DNA of 64,000 nucleotides from Sphingobium sp. BYY-5 (GCF_022758885.1 NZ_JALEBH010000001.1:3193501-3257500); one strand, 5' to 3'; positions 8,735 to 17,749 are shown, numbered from the stretch's first letter. The notes: generated from the sequence alone by a model not told the origin. Translations and numbers: made by a program.

Positions 8735-9048
8735 AAGTCCCTCCCCTTCAGGGGAGGGGTTGGGGTGGGGGCTGTCGGGATGCGCCAATTGTCGCCATTT
8801 AGCAGTCAGGCAATTGCGTTCGACACCTGACATTCGTTCACCCAGGGGAGCTTGCTCGATCCGTTCCCCTCAGCGGGCGCTCCGAACCGAAATATCCGCC
8901 CTTGATCGAATAGACGCCGGGTCTCGGCGTTATCCATGCTACGGAGCGGATGCGAGTCCATGTTCCCGACCGGGGAGCAGTATGTCGCCGCTACCCGGAC
9001 CGGCTTTCATCCCCGCAAGCTCCCGGCTTCCCCGGAAGGGGGCATATC
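8735..9048. other. Intergenic region with palindromic repeat, before histidine kinase
   Basis: 314 bases without a gene. A GC-rich hairpin (arms CCCTCCCCT at 8739-8747 and AGGGGAGGG at 8750-8758) sits right after the beta-glucosidase stop and may end its transcript. The rest precedes the histidine kinase. An open frame from 8950 continues into the kinase, but its first 33 codons encode no recognisable protein. Confidence 0.5.
8739..8758. repeat. Short palindromic repeat, CCTCCCCT/AGGGGAGG family
   Basis: Nine-base arms around a two-base loop. The same core, with a three-base loop, recurs at 60979-60997, 61063-61081 and 63470-63488, so this is one member of a dispersed palindrome family in this genome. 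Its position just after a stop codon suits a transcript-end hairpin. Confidence 0.7.
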
Positions 9049-10101
9049 GTGAACCGAACGAGCCATACCGACATTGCGCACAATCTGGCGCTGGCTATCC
9101 TTGCTTCCTCCACCGCGCCCGCGCTGCTGCTTGATGGTGATCTGTCCGTGATCGCCGCCAGCACGTCCTTCTACCGCACTTTCGCCCTCGATCCGCAGAA
9201 TGTGGCCGGACGGCCGCTATTCCAGCTAAGAGCGCGCGAGTGGGATGTGCCGCAGCTTCGATCCTTGCTCGCGGCAACCCTCTCCGGTCATGCAAAGATC
9301 GAAGCCTATGAGATGGAACTCAGGGGCGATGCCGTACCGCGCCGCCTCGTCCTCAACGCACAGAAGCTTGAATATGGCGATGCCGAACAGGTCCGCCTGC
9401 TCCTGACCATTTCCGACGTCACCCAGGCACGGATCAGCGAAAAGCTAAAGGATGACCTGCTGCGCGAAAAGGCGATACTGCTCCAGGAAATCCAGCATCG
9501 CGTCGCCAACAGCCTGCAAATCATTGCCAGCGTGCTCATGCAGAGCGCGCGGCGGGTGCAATCGGAAGAGACCCGCGGCCATCTCCATGATGCGCACCAC
9601 CGGGTCATGTCTATCGCCACCCTCCAGCAGCAGCTTGCGGCATCGCGATTGGGCGATGTGGAACTGCGCACCTATTTCACCCAGCTTTGTCAGAGCCTGG
9701 GCGCATCGATGATCCGCGATCATGATCAACTGTCGCTTGAAGTGACTGCCGACGACAGTAGCGTGAACGCGGACATTTCGGTCAGTCTGGGACTGATCGT
9801 CACCGAGCTTGTGATCAATGCGCTCAAACACGCCTTCCCCGGCGATCGCAGCGGCAAGATCCTGGTCGATTATCATTCGCGCGGGCAGGACTGGAAACTA
9901 TCGATCAGTGACGATGGCGTTGGCACCCCCAAGTCGCTGGCCGACGCGAAACCGGGTCTGGGCACCAGTATCGTCGAGGCACTGGCCAATCAGATGGATG
10001 CTACCGTCGAGACCCAGGGGGGTCATCCCGGCACCATAGTCTCGATAGTCCACACCGCAGCCACGGATACTGGCGGCGTTGACCGGAGGAAGGTGGCATA
10101 A
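9049..10101 (+). CDS. PAS-HWE/HisKA_2 sensor histidine kinase
   Basis: 350 residues from the GTG at 9049, chosen because a GGAAGGGGG ribosome site lies about 8 bases upstream and the protein then begins directly with the domain; an ATG at 8950 would add 33 unlike residues. Domains are a PAS sensor (about 15-125), the HisKA_2 dimerisation domain with phospho-acceptor H150 in LQEIQHRVANSLQ, and a HATPase domain (INALKHAF N-box near 260, SDDGVG near 287, GLGTSIVEALA). There is no membrane segment, so the sensor is cytoplasmic. In alphaproteobacteria such kinases often feed light, redox or general-stress (PhyR-EcfG) signalling. No response regulator is adjacent. Confidence 0.86.
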   Translation: MNRTSHTDIAHNLALAILASSTAPALLLDGDLSVIAASTSFYRTFALDPQNVAGRPLFQLRAREWDVPQLRSLLAATLSGHAKIEAYEMELRGDAVPRRLVLNAQKLEYGDAEQVRLLLTISDVTQARISEKLKDDLLREKAILLQEIQHRVANSLQIIASVLMQSARRVQSEETRGHLHDAHHRVMSIATLQQQLAASRLGDVELRTYFTQLCQSLGASMIRDHDQLSLEVTADDSSVNADISVSLGLIVTELVINALKHAFPGDRSGKILVDYHSRGQDWKLSISDDGVGTPKSLADAKPGLGTSIVEALANQMDATVETQGGHPGTIVSIVHTAATDTGGVDRRKVA

Positions 10102-10630
10102 CGCCTGGCGCCGCTGCTCTCCCCCCTGCGGAAGGCCTTCCGCAGAATCCGTGCCATGTTCCCCGCGTTGCGTACCGACAATTTGCTGCGAAAGTCCGCT
10201 TCCTGAAGTTGTAGCTTCAGAAGCAGGCTGGCGGGAAACGGCCATTTTCAGCCATTTTTCTCTCGTCACCCCGGACTTGATCCGGGGTCCAGCTTTTTGC
10301 TTGAGAAAGAAGCGGGATGCCGGGTCAAGCCCGGCTTGACGTGGGGGGAATGGCAATAATCGGCCACTCCCCCCTGTCCTACACCCCCACTCCCATGCCA
10401 TAATCCCCTCGGTTCTTTCCCACCGTCCGCCCTTCGCGTCCCGCGCCATGTCACACCCCGGCGCGCGCCATTTCGCAAAAATTCTCCTATTGCGAAATCC
10501 ACGCCACCCGTCTGTCCCCACGCTTTTGCGTCGGCCACGACACTGTGTACTTTGCAACGCCGCGCCACGTTTGCAAAACGCTGTCTTGAGCGTCTTCACC
10601 ACCCCGCGCACCTCTGCTACAGGCGCGCCC
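10102..10630. other. Intergenic region containing a dispersed repeat
   Basis: 529 bases with no credible gene. An imperfect inverted repeat unit lies at 10265-10341. The stretch 10440-10630 is open on the plus strand in frame with the ABC-F gene, but it is rich in His, Pro and Arg and has no homologous look. The ABC-F start is therefore placed at 10631. Confidence 0.5.
10265..10341. repeat. Dispersed inverted-repeat unit (CCGGACTTGATCCGGGG type)
   Basis: The left part CACCCCGGACTTGATCCGG and the right part CCGGGTCAAGCCCGGCTTGA are related half-sites flanking an A-rich centre. A second unit with the same half-sites in the opposite order lies at 63345-63432. This kind of element is common between genes of sphingomonads and relatives. 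Confidence 0.7.
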
Positions 10631-12502
10631 ATGCTTAACCTGAACGGTATCACCGTGCGCCTGGGCGGCCGCACCATCCTTGATCGCGCCGCTGCCGCGC
10701 TGCCGCCGCGCAGCCGTGTGGGCCTTATCGGCCGCAACGGCGCGGGCAAGTCCACGCTGATGAAGGTGATGATCGGCCAGCTCGACCCGGATGAGGGGTC
10801 GTGCGACATGCCCCGCGACACGCGCCTGGGCTATATCGCGCAGGAAGCGCCCTCCGGCACCGCGACCCCCTTCGACACCGTGCTCGCCGCCGACAAGGAA
10901 CGCGCCGAACTCATGGCGGAGGCGGAGCATACCCATGACCCCGATCGCCTCGGCCATATCTATGAGCGGCTGACGACGATCGACGCCTATACCGCCCCGG
11001 CCCGCGCCGCCCGCATCCTCGTCGGCCTCGGCTTTGACGAGGAAATGCAGGGCCGCCCGCTCGACAGCTATTCGGGCGGCTGGAAGATGCGCGTGGCGCT
11101 CGCCGCGCTGCTCTTTTCCAATCCCGACCTGCTGCTGCTCGACGAACCGTCGAACCATCTCGACCTCGAAGCGACGCTCTGGCTGGAAAATTTCCTGAAA
11201 GCCTATCGCGGCACCGTGGTCGTCATCAGCCATGAGCGCGACCTGCTCAACAATGTGGTCGACTATATCCTCCATCTGGAGGGCGGGAAGGTGACGCTCT
11301 ATCCCGGCGGCTATGACGCGTTCGAGCGGCAGCGCGCCGAACGGCTCGCCCAGCTCGAATCCGCCCGCGCCAAGCAGCAGGCGGAGCGGGAGAAGTTGCA
11401 GGACTATGTCGCCCGCAACAGCGCCCGCGCTTCGACCGCGAAGCAGGCCCAGTCCCGTGCCAAGGCGCTGGCCCGGATGCAGCCCATCGCCGCCGCCATC
11501 GAAGACCCGACGCTGCATTTCGGCTTCCCCAGTCCGGCCGAACTGCGCCCGCCGCTCATCACCATGGACATGGCGGCGGTCGGCTACACCGACACGCCGA
11601 TCCTGCGCCGCGTCAATCTGCGCATCGATCCCGACGACCGGCTGGCGCTGCTCGGCCGCAACGGCAATGGCAAGACGACGCTGGCCCGCCTGATCGCCGC
11701 GCAACTCGCCCCGATGGAGGGCGCGGTGCAAAGCTCGGCCAAGATGAATGTCGGCTATTTCACCCAATATCAGGTGGAGGAACTGGACGTCACCGACACG
11801 CCTCTGGAGCATATGACCCGCGTCATGAAGGGCGCGACCCCCGGCGCGGTGCGCGCCCAGCTCGGCCGTTTCGGCTTCTCCGGCGAGCGCGCCACGCAGA
11901 AGGTCGGCTCCATGTCGGGCGGCGAGCGCGCCCGTCTGGCGCTGGCGCTCATCACCCGCGACGCGCCGCACATGTTGATCCTGGACGAACCGACCAACCA
12001 TCTCGACGTCGACAGCCGCGAGGCGCTGGTCCAGGCGCTCAACGACTATAGCGGCGCGGTGGTGATCGTCTCCCACGACCGCCACATGATCGAACTGGTC
12101 GCCGATCGTCTGGTGCTGGTCGACAACGGCACCGCCCAGCCGTTCGACGGCAGCCTGGACGATTATACCGACATCATCCTGCGCAAGGCGGACGGTAACG
12201 GCAATGGCGGCGGCGATGCGCCCAAGGTCGACCGCAAGGCCGACAAGCGCGCCGCGGCCGAATGGCGCGAAAAGCAGAAGACGCTCAAGAACGCGCTCAA
12301 CAAGGCGGAGCGCGAAATGACCGCCCTGTCCACCGAGCGCAGCCGCATCGACAAGGCGCTGTTCGATCCCAAGACCGCGACCGGCGCGGAAGCGAAGATG
12401 ACGACCAGCGAACTCATGGTGAAGCGCGCCGAGCTGGAGAAGATGCTGGAAACGGCCGAAGAAGTCTGGATGGAAGCCAGCGCCGCGCTGGAGGAAGGGT
12501 GA
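10631..12502 (+). CDS. ABC-F family ATPase (duplicated ATP-binding cassettes)
   Basis: 623 residues. Two nucleotide-binding domains lie in tandem with no membrane domain: Walker A motifs GRNGAGKST (near residue 37) and GRNGNGKTT (near 342), signature motifs YSGGWKMR and MSGGERARL, and Walker B sequences ending LLLDEPSNHLD and LILDEPTNHLD. Between them is a charged linker (ERLAQLESARAKQQAEREK) that in ABC-F proteins reaches into the ribosomal E site. The C-terminus is a coiled coil (about 550-620). Length and coiled coil resemble YheS/Uup-like members. The role is probably translation-related; the exact subfamily is uncertain. ATG 10631 begins MLNLNGITVRLGG, the usual domain start. Confidence 0.92.
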   Translation: MLNLNGITVRLGGRTILDRAAAALPPRSRVGLIGRNGAGKSTLMKVMIGQLDPDEGSCDMPRDTRLGYIAQEAPSGTATPFDTVLAADKERAELMAEAEHTHDPDRLGHIYERLTTIDAYTAPARAARILVGLGFDEEMQGRPLDSYSGGWKMRVALAALLFSNPDLLLLDEPSNHLDLEATLWLENFLKAYRGTVVVISHERDLLNNVVDYILHLEGGKVTLYPGGYDAFERQRAERLAQLESARAKQQAEREKLQDYVARNSARASTAKQAQSRAKALARMQPIAAAIEDPTLHFGFPSPAELRPPLITMDMAAVGYTDTPILRRVNLRIDPDDRLALLGRNGNGKTTLARLIAAQLAPMEGAVQSSAKMNVGYFTQYQVEELDVTDTPLEHMTRVMKGATPGAVRAQLGRFGFSGERATQKVGSMSGGERARLALALITRDAPHMLILDEPTNHLDVDSREALVQALNDYSGAVVIVSHDRHMIELVADRLVLVDNGTAQPFDGSLDDYTDIILRKADGNGNGGGDAPKVDRKADKRAAAEWREKQKTLKNALNKAEREMTALSTERSRIDKALFDPKTATGAEAKMTTSELMVKRAELEKMLETAEEVWMEASAALEEG

Positions 12503-12716
12503 GGAGGCACGGCAGGGATGCCGTCCGTCTGATGTAAGCGATACGTTTTACGTCAGCAGGTAGGGGATGTGAAAATGGCGGGCCGAGAGCGACGAAACGG
12601 AGAACTACGTCTACGCTATAGCCCTCCATAACCCTCCTGAATAAAGCTACGAACAAATGGCTCAAACGGAGTCGACACCTGACTGGCAGCAACAGGGTGG
12701 ATTCCCGAACGGCGGC

Positions 12717-13343
12717 TTAGGAGGCGGAATCGCAGAATAGCGGCCGTTCAGCAAATCCGAAGAGCAACGTCTTCGCAATCTCTCGCGCATTCGAGGCAAG
12801 CGCCTCATCCGGCAGTTCGCCGGCGGTCCAGAACGACAGAACCCCACGAAAGGCAAAGGCGAGCTGTTCCGGCAAACAGCGCAGCGCCTTCTGCCTGCCT
12901 GCCGCGATCAAGCCATCGCCGGCTCCCAGGGCCAGCGACCATAAGGTCGTGGAGTGCGTCAGGACCTTTCCGGGGGACGGACCGGCCGTGCCGATCCACC
13001 CCATCACGGCTCGGTTTATTTCCGGCTCCTCCAGCATCACCTCGACCGCCGTGTCGATCGCCAACAGCACCCTGCCGGCGGCATCGGCAGGCGGAGACAT
13101 CTCGGCAAAGCGCTTGGCCATCGTATCGATCCGCCGCCCCGAAAGGGCATGCATGATCGCAGCCTTGCTCCCGAACTGATTGAACGGCGTCGCGAAACTG
13201 ACCCCGGCTTCGGTGGCAAGGTCGCGCATCGAGAAATCGGCCTTGCCCCGGCGGAGCAGCCGTTCCGCCGCGTCCATCACGCGCTGGCGGAGCGGCTCCC
13301 CCCTCGCGGCGGTCGGATCTGCCTGGGTCTTGTTTCGTGTCAT
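12717..13343 (-). CDS. TetR/AcrR-family regulator
   Basis: 208 residues. The N-terminal helix-turn-helix (RVMDAAERLLRRGKADFSMRDLATEAGVSFATPFNQFGSKAAIM, about residues 21-65) is typical of TetR. The C-terminal ligand domain is helical and variable. It is transcribed away from the SDR gene at 13394. The 50-base gap holds a perfect 16-bp palindrome at 13352-13367, which should be its operator. It probably represses itself and the oxidoreductase until a small molecule binds. The ligand is unknown. Confidence 0.88.
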   Translation of the reverse strand: MTRNKTQADPTAARGEPLRQRVMDAAERLLRRGKADFSMRDLATEAGVSFATPFNQFGSKAAIMHALSGRRIDTMAKRFAEMSPPADAAGRVLLAIDTAVEVMLEEPEINRAVMGWIGTAGPSPGKVLTHSTTLWSLALGAGDGLIAAGRQKALRCLPEQLAFAFRGVLSFWTAGELPDEALASNAREIAKTLLFGFAERPLFCDSAS

Positions 13344-13351
13344 GTCTCTAT

Positions 13352-13367
13352 CTATATCATGATATAG
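13352..13367. promoter_or_regulatory. Perfect 16-bp palindrome, probable TetR operator
   Basis: CTATATCATGATATAG is its own reverse complement. It lies between the divergent TetR (start 13343) and SDR (start 13394) genes, where a bound dimer would overlap both promoters. Confidence 0.75.
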
Positions 13368-13393
13368 TTTTAATCATAGCCCGGAGTTGTACC

Positions 13394-14233
13394 ATGGCTT
13401 CCACCCCCAAAACATTCCTCGTCACCGGCGTCAGTTCCGGCCTCGGACGAGCATTTGCCTCAGGCGCGCTCGAAGCGGGCCACCATGTGATCGGCACCGT
13501 GCGGCGGGAGGGCGACGCCGAGACCTTCGCCGCGCTCGCTCCCGATCGCGCTCACCCGGTCACGCTGGACGTGACCGATTTCGAAGCGATCCCGGCGGCT
13601 ATCGCCGAAGCCGAACGGCAGGGCGGTCCGATCGACGTGCTGGTGAATAATGCGGGTTATGGCCATGAGGGCGTGCTGGAGGAATCGTCGATGGACGATC
13701 TTCAGCGCCAGTTCGCTGCCAACGTCTTCGGGCCCGTCGCGATGATCAAGGCGGTGCTGCCAGGCATGCGCGAGCGGCGGCGGGGCCATATCGTCAACGT
13801 CACGTCCATGGGCGGCTTCATCACCATGCCCGGCATCACCTTCTATTGCGGAAGCAAATTCGCGCTCGAAGGCATCTCCGAAGCGCTCGGCAAGGAAGTG
13901 GCGAGCTTTGGAATTCGGGTGACGGCGCTCGCTCCCGGCCAATTCCGCACGGACTGGGCCGGACGCTCGATGAATCGCACACCGCGCAGCATTGCCGACT
14001 ATGACGCGGTCATGGACCCGATCCGCGCCGCACGACAGGCCAAGAGCGGCAACCAACCAGGCGATCCAGCTAAGGCTGCGCAGGCGTTGCTCGCGCTGGT
14101 CGATGCCGAAAATCCGCCGGTGCGGCTGTTCCTGGGCGATGATGCACTTGGACTTGTCGAGCAGAAACTCGACGGGATGCGGGTCGAAATCGGCGCGTGG
14201 GAGGAGCTTTCGCGTTCAACCAGCTTCGGATGA
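13394..14233 (+). CDS. Short-chain dehydrogenase/reductase (SDR)
   Basis: 279 residues from the ATG at 13394; an in-frame start 19 codons upstream would overlap the operator and the TetR start region. The NAD(P)-binding TGVSSGLG is near residue 10, NNAG near 89, and the catalytic Ser and YxxxK (YCGSK) near 140-157, so it is a classical SDR with an intact active site. An Arg-Arg pair after the first beta-alpha unit (GTVRREGD) hints at NADP. The substrate is unknown. It is divergent from, and probably controlled by, the TetR regulator at 12717-13343. Confidence 0.9.
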   Translation: MASTPKTFLVTGVSSGLGRAFASGALEAGHHVIGTVRREGDAETFAALAPDRAHPVTLDVTDFEAIPAAIAEAERQGGPIDVLVNNAGYGHEGVLEESSMDDLQRQFAANVFGPVAMIKAVLPGMRERRRGHIVNVTSMGGFITMPGITFYCGSKFALEGISEALGKEVASFGIRVTALAPGQFRTDWAGRSMNRTPRSIADYDAVMDPIRAARQAKSGNQPGDPAKAAQALLALVDAENPPVRLFLGDDALGLVEQKLDGMRVEIGAWEELSRSTSFG

Positions 14234-14290
14234 TGAGCGCTTGAATCTGCGGCAACTTATGAAGGCACTCCGCGCGTCTTCATAAGCCGC

Positions 14291-14367
14291 AATGGGGTCG
14301 GAAGCTGCCGTCGCGGCTCTCGGCTCTCAAGATATATCGGGCTGTAGCGTAGAATCGGCGGCAATGG
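14291..14367. repeat. Direct repeat, copy 1 (other copy 16332-16410)
   Basis: About 77 bases beginning AATGGGGTCG and including TATCGGGCTGTAGCGTAG. They match 16332-16410 in the same orientation with scattered differences and small gaps. The pair brackets the aldo/keto reductase-TetR module. Confidence 0.65.
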
Positions 14368-14460
14368 GATGGATAGCGGAAGGCCGGCTTCAGGCGGTGC
14401 AATGCAGAAAGCAGACCAGCACTCGAAGATGGACATGTAGGTGGCCAGAACGAGCGAGGT

Positions 14461-15528
14461 TCATGTCGCCTTGCTCGGTTCACGGACCGGGAGACGGCTG
14501 ATGCTGTGTCCTGTGGCTGTTTCAGCCGCGCGACGCAGCATGGCCGGGTCCGACATGCCCTGATGGTCGAGCCGCGGCGTATAGGGTGCCTCCAGCCTTG
14601 CTGCCTCCTCGTCGGTAAGGCTGATCGACAGGGAGGCCACAGCGTCGTCAATATGCTCAGCTTTCAGCGCACCCACGATCGGAGCTGCCATTACGGGATT
14701 GCGACGCAACCAGGCCAGCGCAATCATTGACCGGCAGACGCCCCGTTCTTCCGCAATGGCTCCCACCGCATCGACAATCAGCTTGTCGCTGTCGGCAGTG
14801 GCTGCCCCCAGCTTGTAGACCGCTTCGGTTTCCGCCCTTGCAGTGATCGCTCCCCACGGTCGGGCCAGCCGGCCACGGTTGAGAGGGCTATAGAGAATGG
14901 TCTGCACGCCTTCATCGATGCAAAGGGCATGCATCTCGCGCTCTTCCTCGCGGTCCAGCAGATTGTAAGTATCCTGCATCGACACGAACCGAGCCCAGCC
15001 GTTGGATGTCTGCAGGTGGAGCGCTTTGCCGAATTCCCAGGCCATCATGGACGATGCGCCGAGATATCGGACCTTGCCGGCCTTGACGATATCGTTCAGG
15101 GCCTCCAGCGTTTCTTCCCAGGGGGTCGTCCGATCGCGACGATGGATTTGGTAGAGGTCGATATAGTCCGTGCCCAGGCGCCTGAGGCTCATATCGACTT
15201 CGGTCATGATTGCCTTGCGCGATAGCCCTATACTATTCGGTCCGTCGCGCATTGGTGCGCTGAGTTTGGTGGCGATCACAACGTTTTCGCGATACGCAAA
15301 GTCCTTCAGTGCCCGCCCGAGGATATCCTCGCTGGAACCATTTGAGTATAAATTGGCGGTGTCGAAGAAATTGATTCCCGCCTCAAGTGCGTGGCGAATG
15401 AGGCGTCGACTTGCTTCCTCGTCGAGCGACCAAGAAGGGTAGCCTCGCAACGGGTCCCCGAACCCCATGCAGCCAACACAGATCGGCGAAATATCAAGGC
15501 CCGTCCGGCCGAGCTTAGCATATTGCAT
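14461..15528 (-). CDS. Aldo/keto reductase
   Basis: 355 residues from the ATG at 15528 (MQYAKLGRTGLDISP, the standard start of this family, with GGAG 6 bases before it); alternative starts lie at 15534 and 15588. The AKR tetrad is visible: Asp and Tyr in FFDTANLYSNG, Lys in VVIATKLS, His in LYQIHRRD. The C-terminal NADPH-binding region is present. These enzymes reduce carbonyls with NADPH. The gene is divergent from a TetR regulator at 15613, and two palindromes in the gap suggest inducible control. Direct repeats flank the pair, so it may have arrived as a unit. Confidence 0.88.
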   Translation of the reverse strand: MQYAKLGRTGLDISPICVGCMGFGDPLRGYPSWSLDEEASRRLIRHALEAGINFFDTANLYSNGSSEDILGRALKDFAYRENVVIATKLSAPMRDGPNSIGLSRKAIMTEVDMSLRRLGTDYIDLYQIHRRDRTTPWEETLEALNDIVKAGKVRYLGASSMMAWEFGKALHLQTSNGWARFVSMQDTYNLLDREEEREMHALCIDEGVQTILYSPLNRGRLARPWGAITARAETEAVYKLGAATADSDKLIVDAVGAIAEERGVCRSMIALAWLRRNPVMAAPIVGALKAEHIDDAVASLSISLTDEEAARLEAPYTPRLDHQGMSDPAMLRRAAETATGHSISRLPVREPSKAT

Positions 15529-15552
15529 GTCCATCTCCGCACGCGCTATATT

Positions 15553-15595
15553 CGGACAACTGTCCGCTTGCCATTGCGTATCGGACAATTGTCCG
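15553..15595. promoter_or_regulatory. Two tandem palindromes, probable TetR operators
   Basis: CGGACAATTGTCCG (15582-15595) is a perfect palindrome and CGGACAACTGTCCG (15553-15566) is the same with one centre mismatch. Their centres are 29 bases apart, close to three helical turns, in the gap between the divergent aldo/keto reductase and TetR genes. Confidence 0.8.
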
Positions 15596-15612
15596 TTTAG
15601 TCAAGAGGCGAT

Positions 15613-16197
15613 ATGGCTGTAGAAGAGGATGGATTGCGAGCAGACGCCCGCGTCAATCGTGATCGCATACTTGCGGTGGCGCGGGAGGCGCTAACCGCCG
15701 ATCCCGAAACGCCGCTCAGCGCTATCAGCAGGGCAGCCGGAGTTGGGCAAGGCACGCTCTATCGCCACTTCCCAACGCGGGAGGCGTTGGCCTTGGCCAT
15801 TTATCGCAAGGAGATCAGCGCCGTTGCGGCTCTCGCATCGACGCTTCTGCAAGAGCATCCTCCGCTTGAGGCGTTCCGTCTATGGTGTGCCCAGCTAGCC
15901 GATTCCAGTGCGATGAAGCGCGGAGTGGCAAAACTTCTGCAAGGGGCCACCTCGGAGGATGATGCGCGCGAGGCCTATCAGCAGATGGTGTCGGCGGTGC
16001 GTTCACTCATAGCTGCATGTCAGGCCGCGGGTGCAATTGATCGCGGTGCAAATGCCGACGATGTTTTGCTGCTTCTTGGAGTGCTTTGGCAAATTCCATC
16101 CCACTCGGGGAGTGATGCTCAGGCGGCGAGGATAATAGCACTCATCTTCAGGGGGTTGGGAGCCAAAGACCAGCCAGGCAGCCCTGCTGAACCATAA
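15613..16197 (+). CDS. TetR/AcrR-family regulator
   Basis: 194 residues. The TetR DNA-binding domain spans about residues 10-58 (RILAVAREALTADPETPLSAISRAAGVGQGTLYRHFPTREALALAIY). The C-terminal domain is helical, as in the branch that accompanies oxidoreductase genes. The ATG is at 15613, 17 bases after the second palindrome (15582-15595), so it should repress its own gene and the divergent aldo/keto reductase. The inducer is unknown; by family, an aldehyde, quinone or xenobiotic is likely. Confidence 0.9.
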   Translation: MAVEEDGLRADARVNRDRILAVAREALTADPETPLSAISRAAGVGQGTLYRHFPTREALALAIYRKEISAVAALASTLLQEHPPLEAFRLWCAQLADSSAMKRGVAKLLQGATSEDDAREAYQQMVSAVRSLIAACQAAGAIDRGANADDVLLLLGVLWQIPSHSGSDAQAARIIALIFRGLGAKDQPGSPAEP

Positions 16198-16509
16198 AGC
16201 TCGTTCTGTGTTGGAGCGCGTGTCGGAAGTGACTAGTTCGTCGGGGTCTGCACGTACCGCGAGCGCATAGTTGCGGTGGAGGCCCGTAAGGCCTACTTTC
16301 ACGCCTTGGCTTTTAGGCAGCTAACGCCAGAAATGGGGTCGTAAGCTGCTGTCGCCTTTCTCAAGGTATCGGGCTGTAGCGTAGTATAGCGTGTAATCGG
16401 CGGCCAATGGCGGAGCGGGAGGGAATTTACAAATTGTAGGCAACATACTGTATTACATACATATTGTTTATAGCCGTTAGCATGGATGCCCCCGTTAATG
16501 CCCCCGATT
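16198..16509. other. Intergenic region at left edge of mobile-element cluster
   Basis: 312 bases without a supported gene. It holds the second copy of the direct repeat (16332-16410), then a short AT-rich stretch (about 16430-16480), unlike the GC-rich DNA to its left. This is where the accessory DNA appears to begin. Confidence 0.5.
16332..16410. repeat. Direct repeat, copy 2 (other copy 14291-14367)
   Basis: It shares AATGGGGTCG, AAGCTGC, CTCAAG and ATCGGGCTGTAGCGTAG with copy 1 in the same order and strand. An extra ~9-base insertion (TATAGCGTG) separates the last two blocks. Confidence 0.65.
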
Positions 16510-16779
16510 TCAGCGGTCATTGAGGCCTCGCGCGATGCAGTTGGCGATCCATGCGTTGATGTCGGATTCGAGCCAGCCAACCGCCCGCTGGCTTAGTTGG
16601 TGGGGTTTAGGAAATTCGCAGGCTTGCATTTTGCGGTAGATGGTAGCGCGGCTGAGGCCAGTGCGCGCCCGAACCGCCGGCAGGCGAAGAATGGCCATCG
16701 GCGCGCGGCCACCAAAGACATACATTTCCTGTACGGGCTGTCGTGATGCATCTGGTATGATATGGGGTGTTTCAGCCAT
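16510..16779 (-). CDS. AlpA-family phage/island regulator
   Basis: 89 residues from the ATG at 16779, which has GGAAGGA 7 bases upstream; a longer frame to 16845 lacks such a site. It carries the AlpA/MerR-like helix-turn-helix ILRLPAVRARTGLSRATIYRKMQACEFPKPHQLSQRAVGWLESDINAWI, with the signature W-x5-WI ending. AlpA proteins activate excision or integrase genes of cryptic prophages and integrative elements. No integrase remains here, only a decayed recombinase 1 kb away, so it probably is a relic of a lost element. Confidence 0.85.
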   Translation of the reverse strand: MAETPHIIPDASRQPVQEMYVFGGRAPMAILRLPAVRARTGLSRATIYRKMQACEFPKPHQLSQRAVGWLESDINAWIANCIARGLNDR

Positions 16780-16858
16780 GAATAGTCCTTCCAGGTAGAT
16801 TGTGGTCAGGGTCGGGGGATGTTGGCGCATCCACCCGGCCCGCATTTACTTGCGTCGC

Positions 16859-17539
16859 TCAGAGCATCCAGATCGGCCTGATGATCCGCGACAGGTTGAC
16901 GGTGAGGTAGCTCGGCAATTTCTCTGCATCGAGAGATTCCCCCTGCATATCTTCGGGAATGGCAACAAGCTCACCATCGGCATGGGTGAAAATCCACCGC
17001 GTATGGAAATCCTTGAAAATCTTATCGGTGAAGAGGTCGTGGTAGAGAGCGAAGGCAATGTCCGCCGCCTCCTCAAACCAGGGTTCGATTTCGAATGCCT
17101 TCTCGCTGATATTGGGATGCGCTTCGAGCCAGTCTTCAAAATTGTCATAATCCCGACCCGCAAATATTTCGTCCGCACGGACGGACATACGAGCGGGATA
17201 ATTTGCGCGCGCGCGTCGGAGCGCCGATGCGTCCGCACGGACTTTTTCGGTAATATCCGGATGCTGGGAGCAGAAATCGACAATGCGCCAGAGAAGTTCA
17301 GCTACGGCCTTTAGGCCAGCTGTCTGAACGCCATAGCGCATCAGCTCCTTCATCACAGCGGCGATGTGAATTGCTTGAAATCCAAAAAGGCGCGGATTGC
17401 CTCGTCCAGCCCCTCCGCTCTCCACAAGGAGAAGACCCTCCTTGACCCAATAGGTAAGGAGTTCGCTGTCGAGGCCGACAGCCTCGCAGACTTGCTGGCG
17501 CGTAAATCGGCTTTGAAATGGGGAGACTGGCAAGGGCAT
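16859..17539 (-). CDS. MerR-like helix-turn-helix protein, unknown function
   Basis: 226 residues. The start FTRQQVCEAVGLDSELLTYWVKEGLLLVESG is a MerR-type winged helix (about residues 11-55). The rest (EIFAGRDYDNFEDWLEAHPNIS, aromatic and acidic) matches no family I recognise, and there is no effector-domain signature. Base composition is less GC-rich than the core genome. It sits 80 bases upstream of the AlpA-like gene on the same strand, so the two may be co-transcribed. The frame of the neighbouring decayed recombinase overlaps it by chance. Confidence 0.6.
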   Translation of the reverse strand: MPLPVSPFQSRFTRQQVCEAVGLDSELLTYWVKEGLLLVESGGAGRGNPRLFGFQAIHIAAVMKELMRYGVQTAGLKAVAELLWRIVDFCSQHPDITEKVRADASALRRARANYPARMSVRADEIFAGRDYDNFEDWLEAHPNISEKAFEIEPWFEEAADIAFALYHDLFTDKIFKDFHTRWIFTHADGELVAIPEDMQGESLDAEKLPSYLTVNLSRIIRPIWML

Positions 17540-17749
17540 GGCAATCGCTTAGAAGGCCATAGCTCACAATGAAAGGATTATTTCCTTCTGAGATGATATG
17601 GATCAGCAAAAAACCAGGCGCCTGCCGATGCTCAAGCCAATCGTGTACATCCCACTCTGGTCGAACAATCAAGGGCATTGCCCCATAACCGCCGGCAGTG
17701 GCTGATTTTGACAGCAGGCATTGAACGACCAGCTCATGCAGGAATTTTA

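Noticed and set aside
10487..12085. 532-codon minus-strand open frame opposite the ABC-F gene
   Set aside because: Shadow of the ABC-F coding sequence, with His/Arg/Gln bias.
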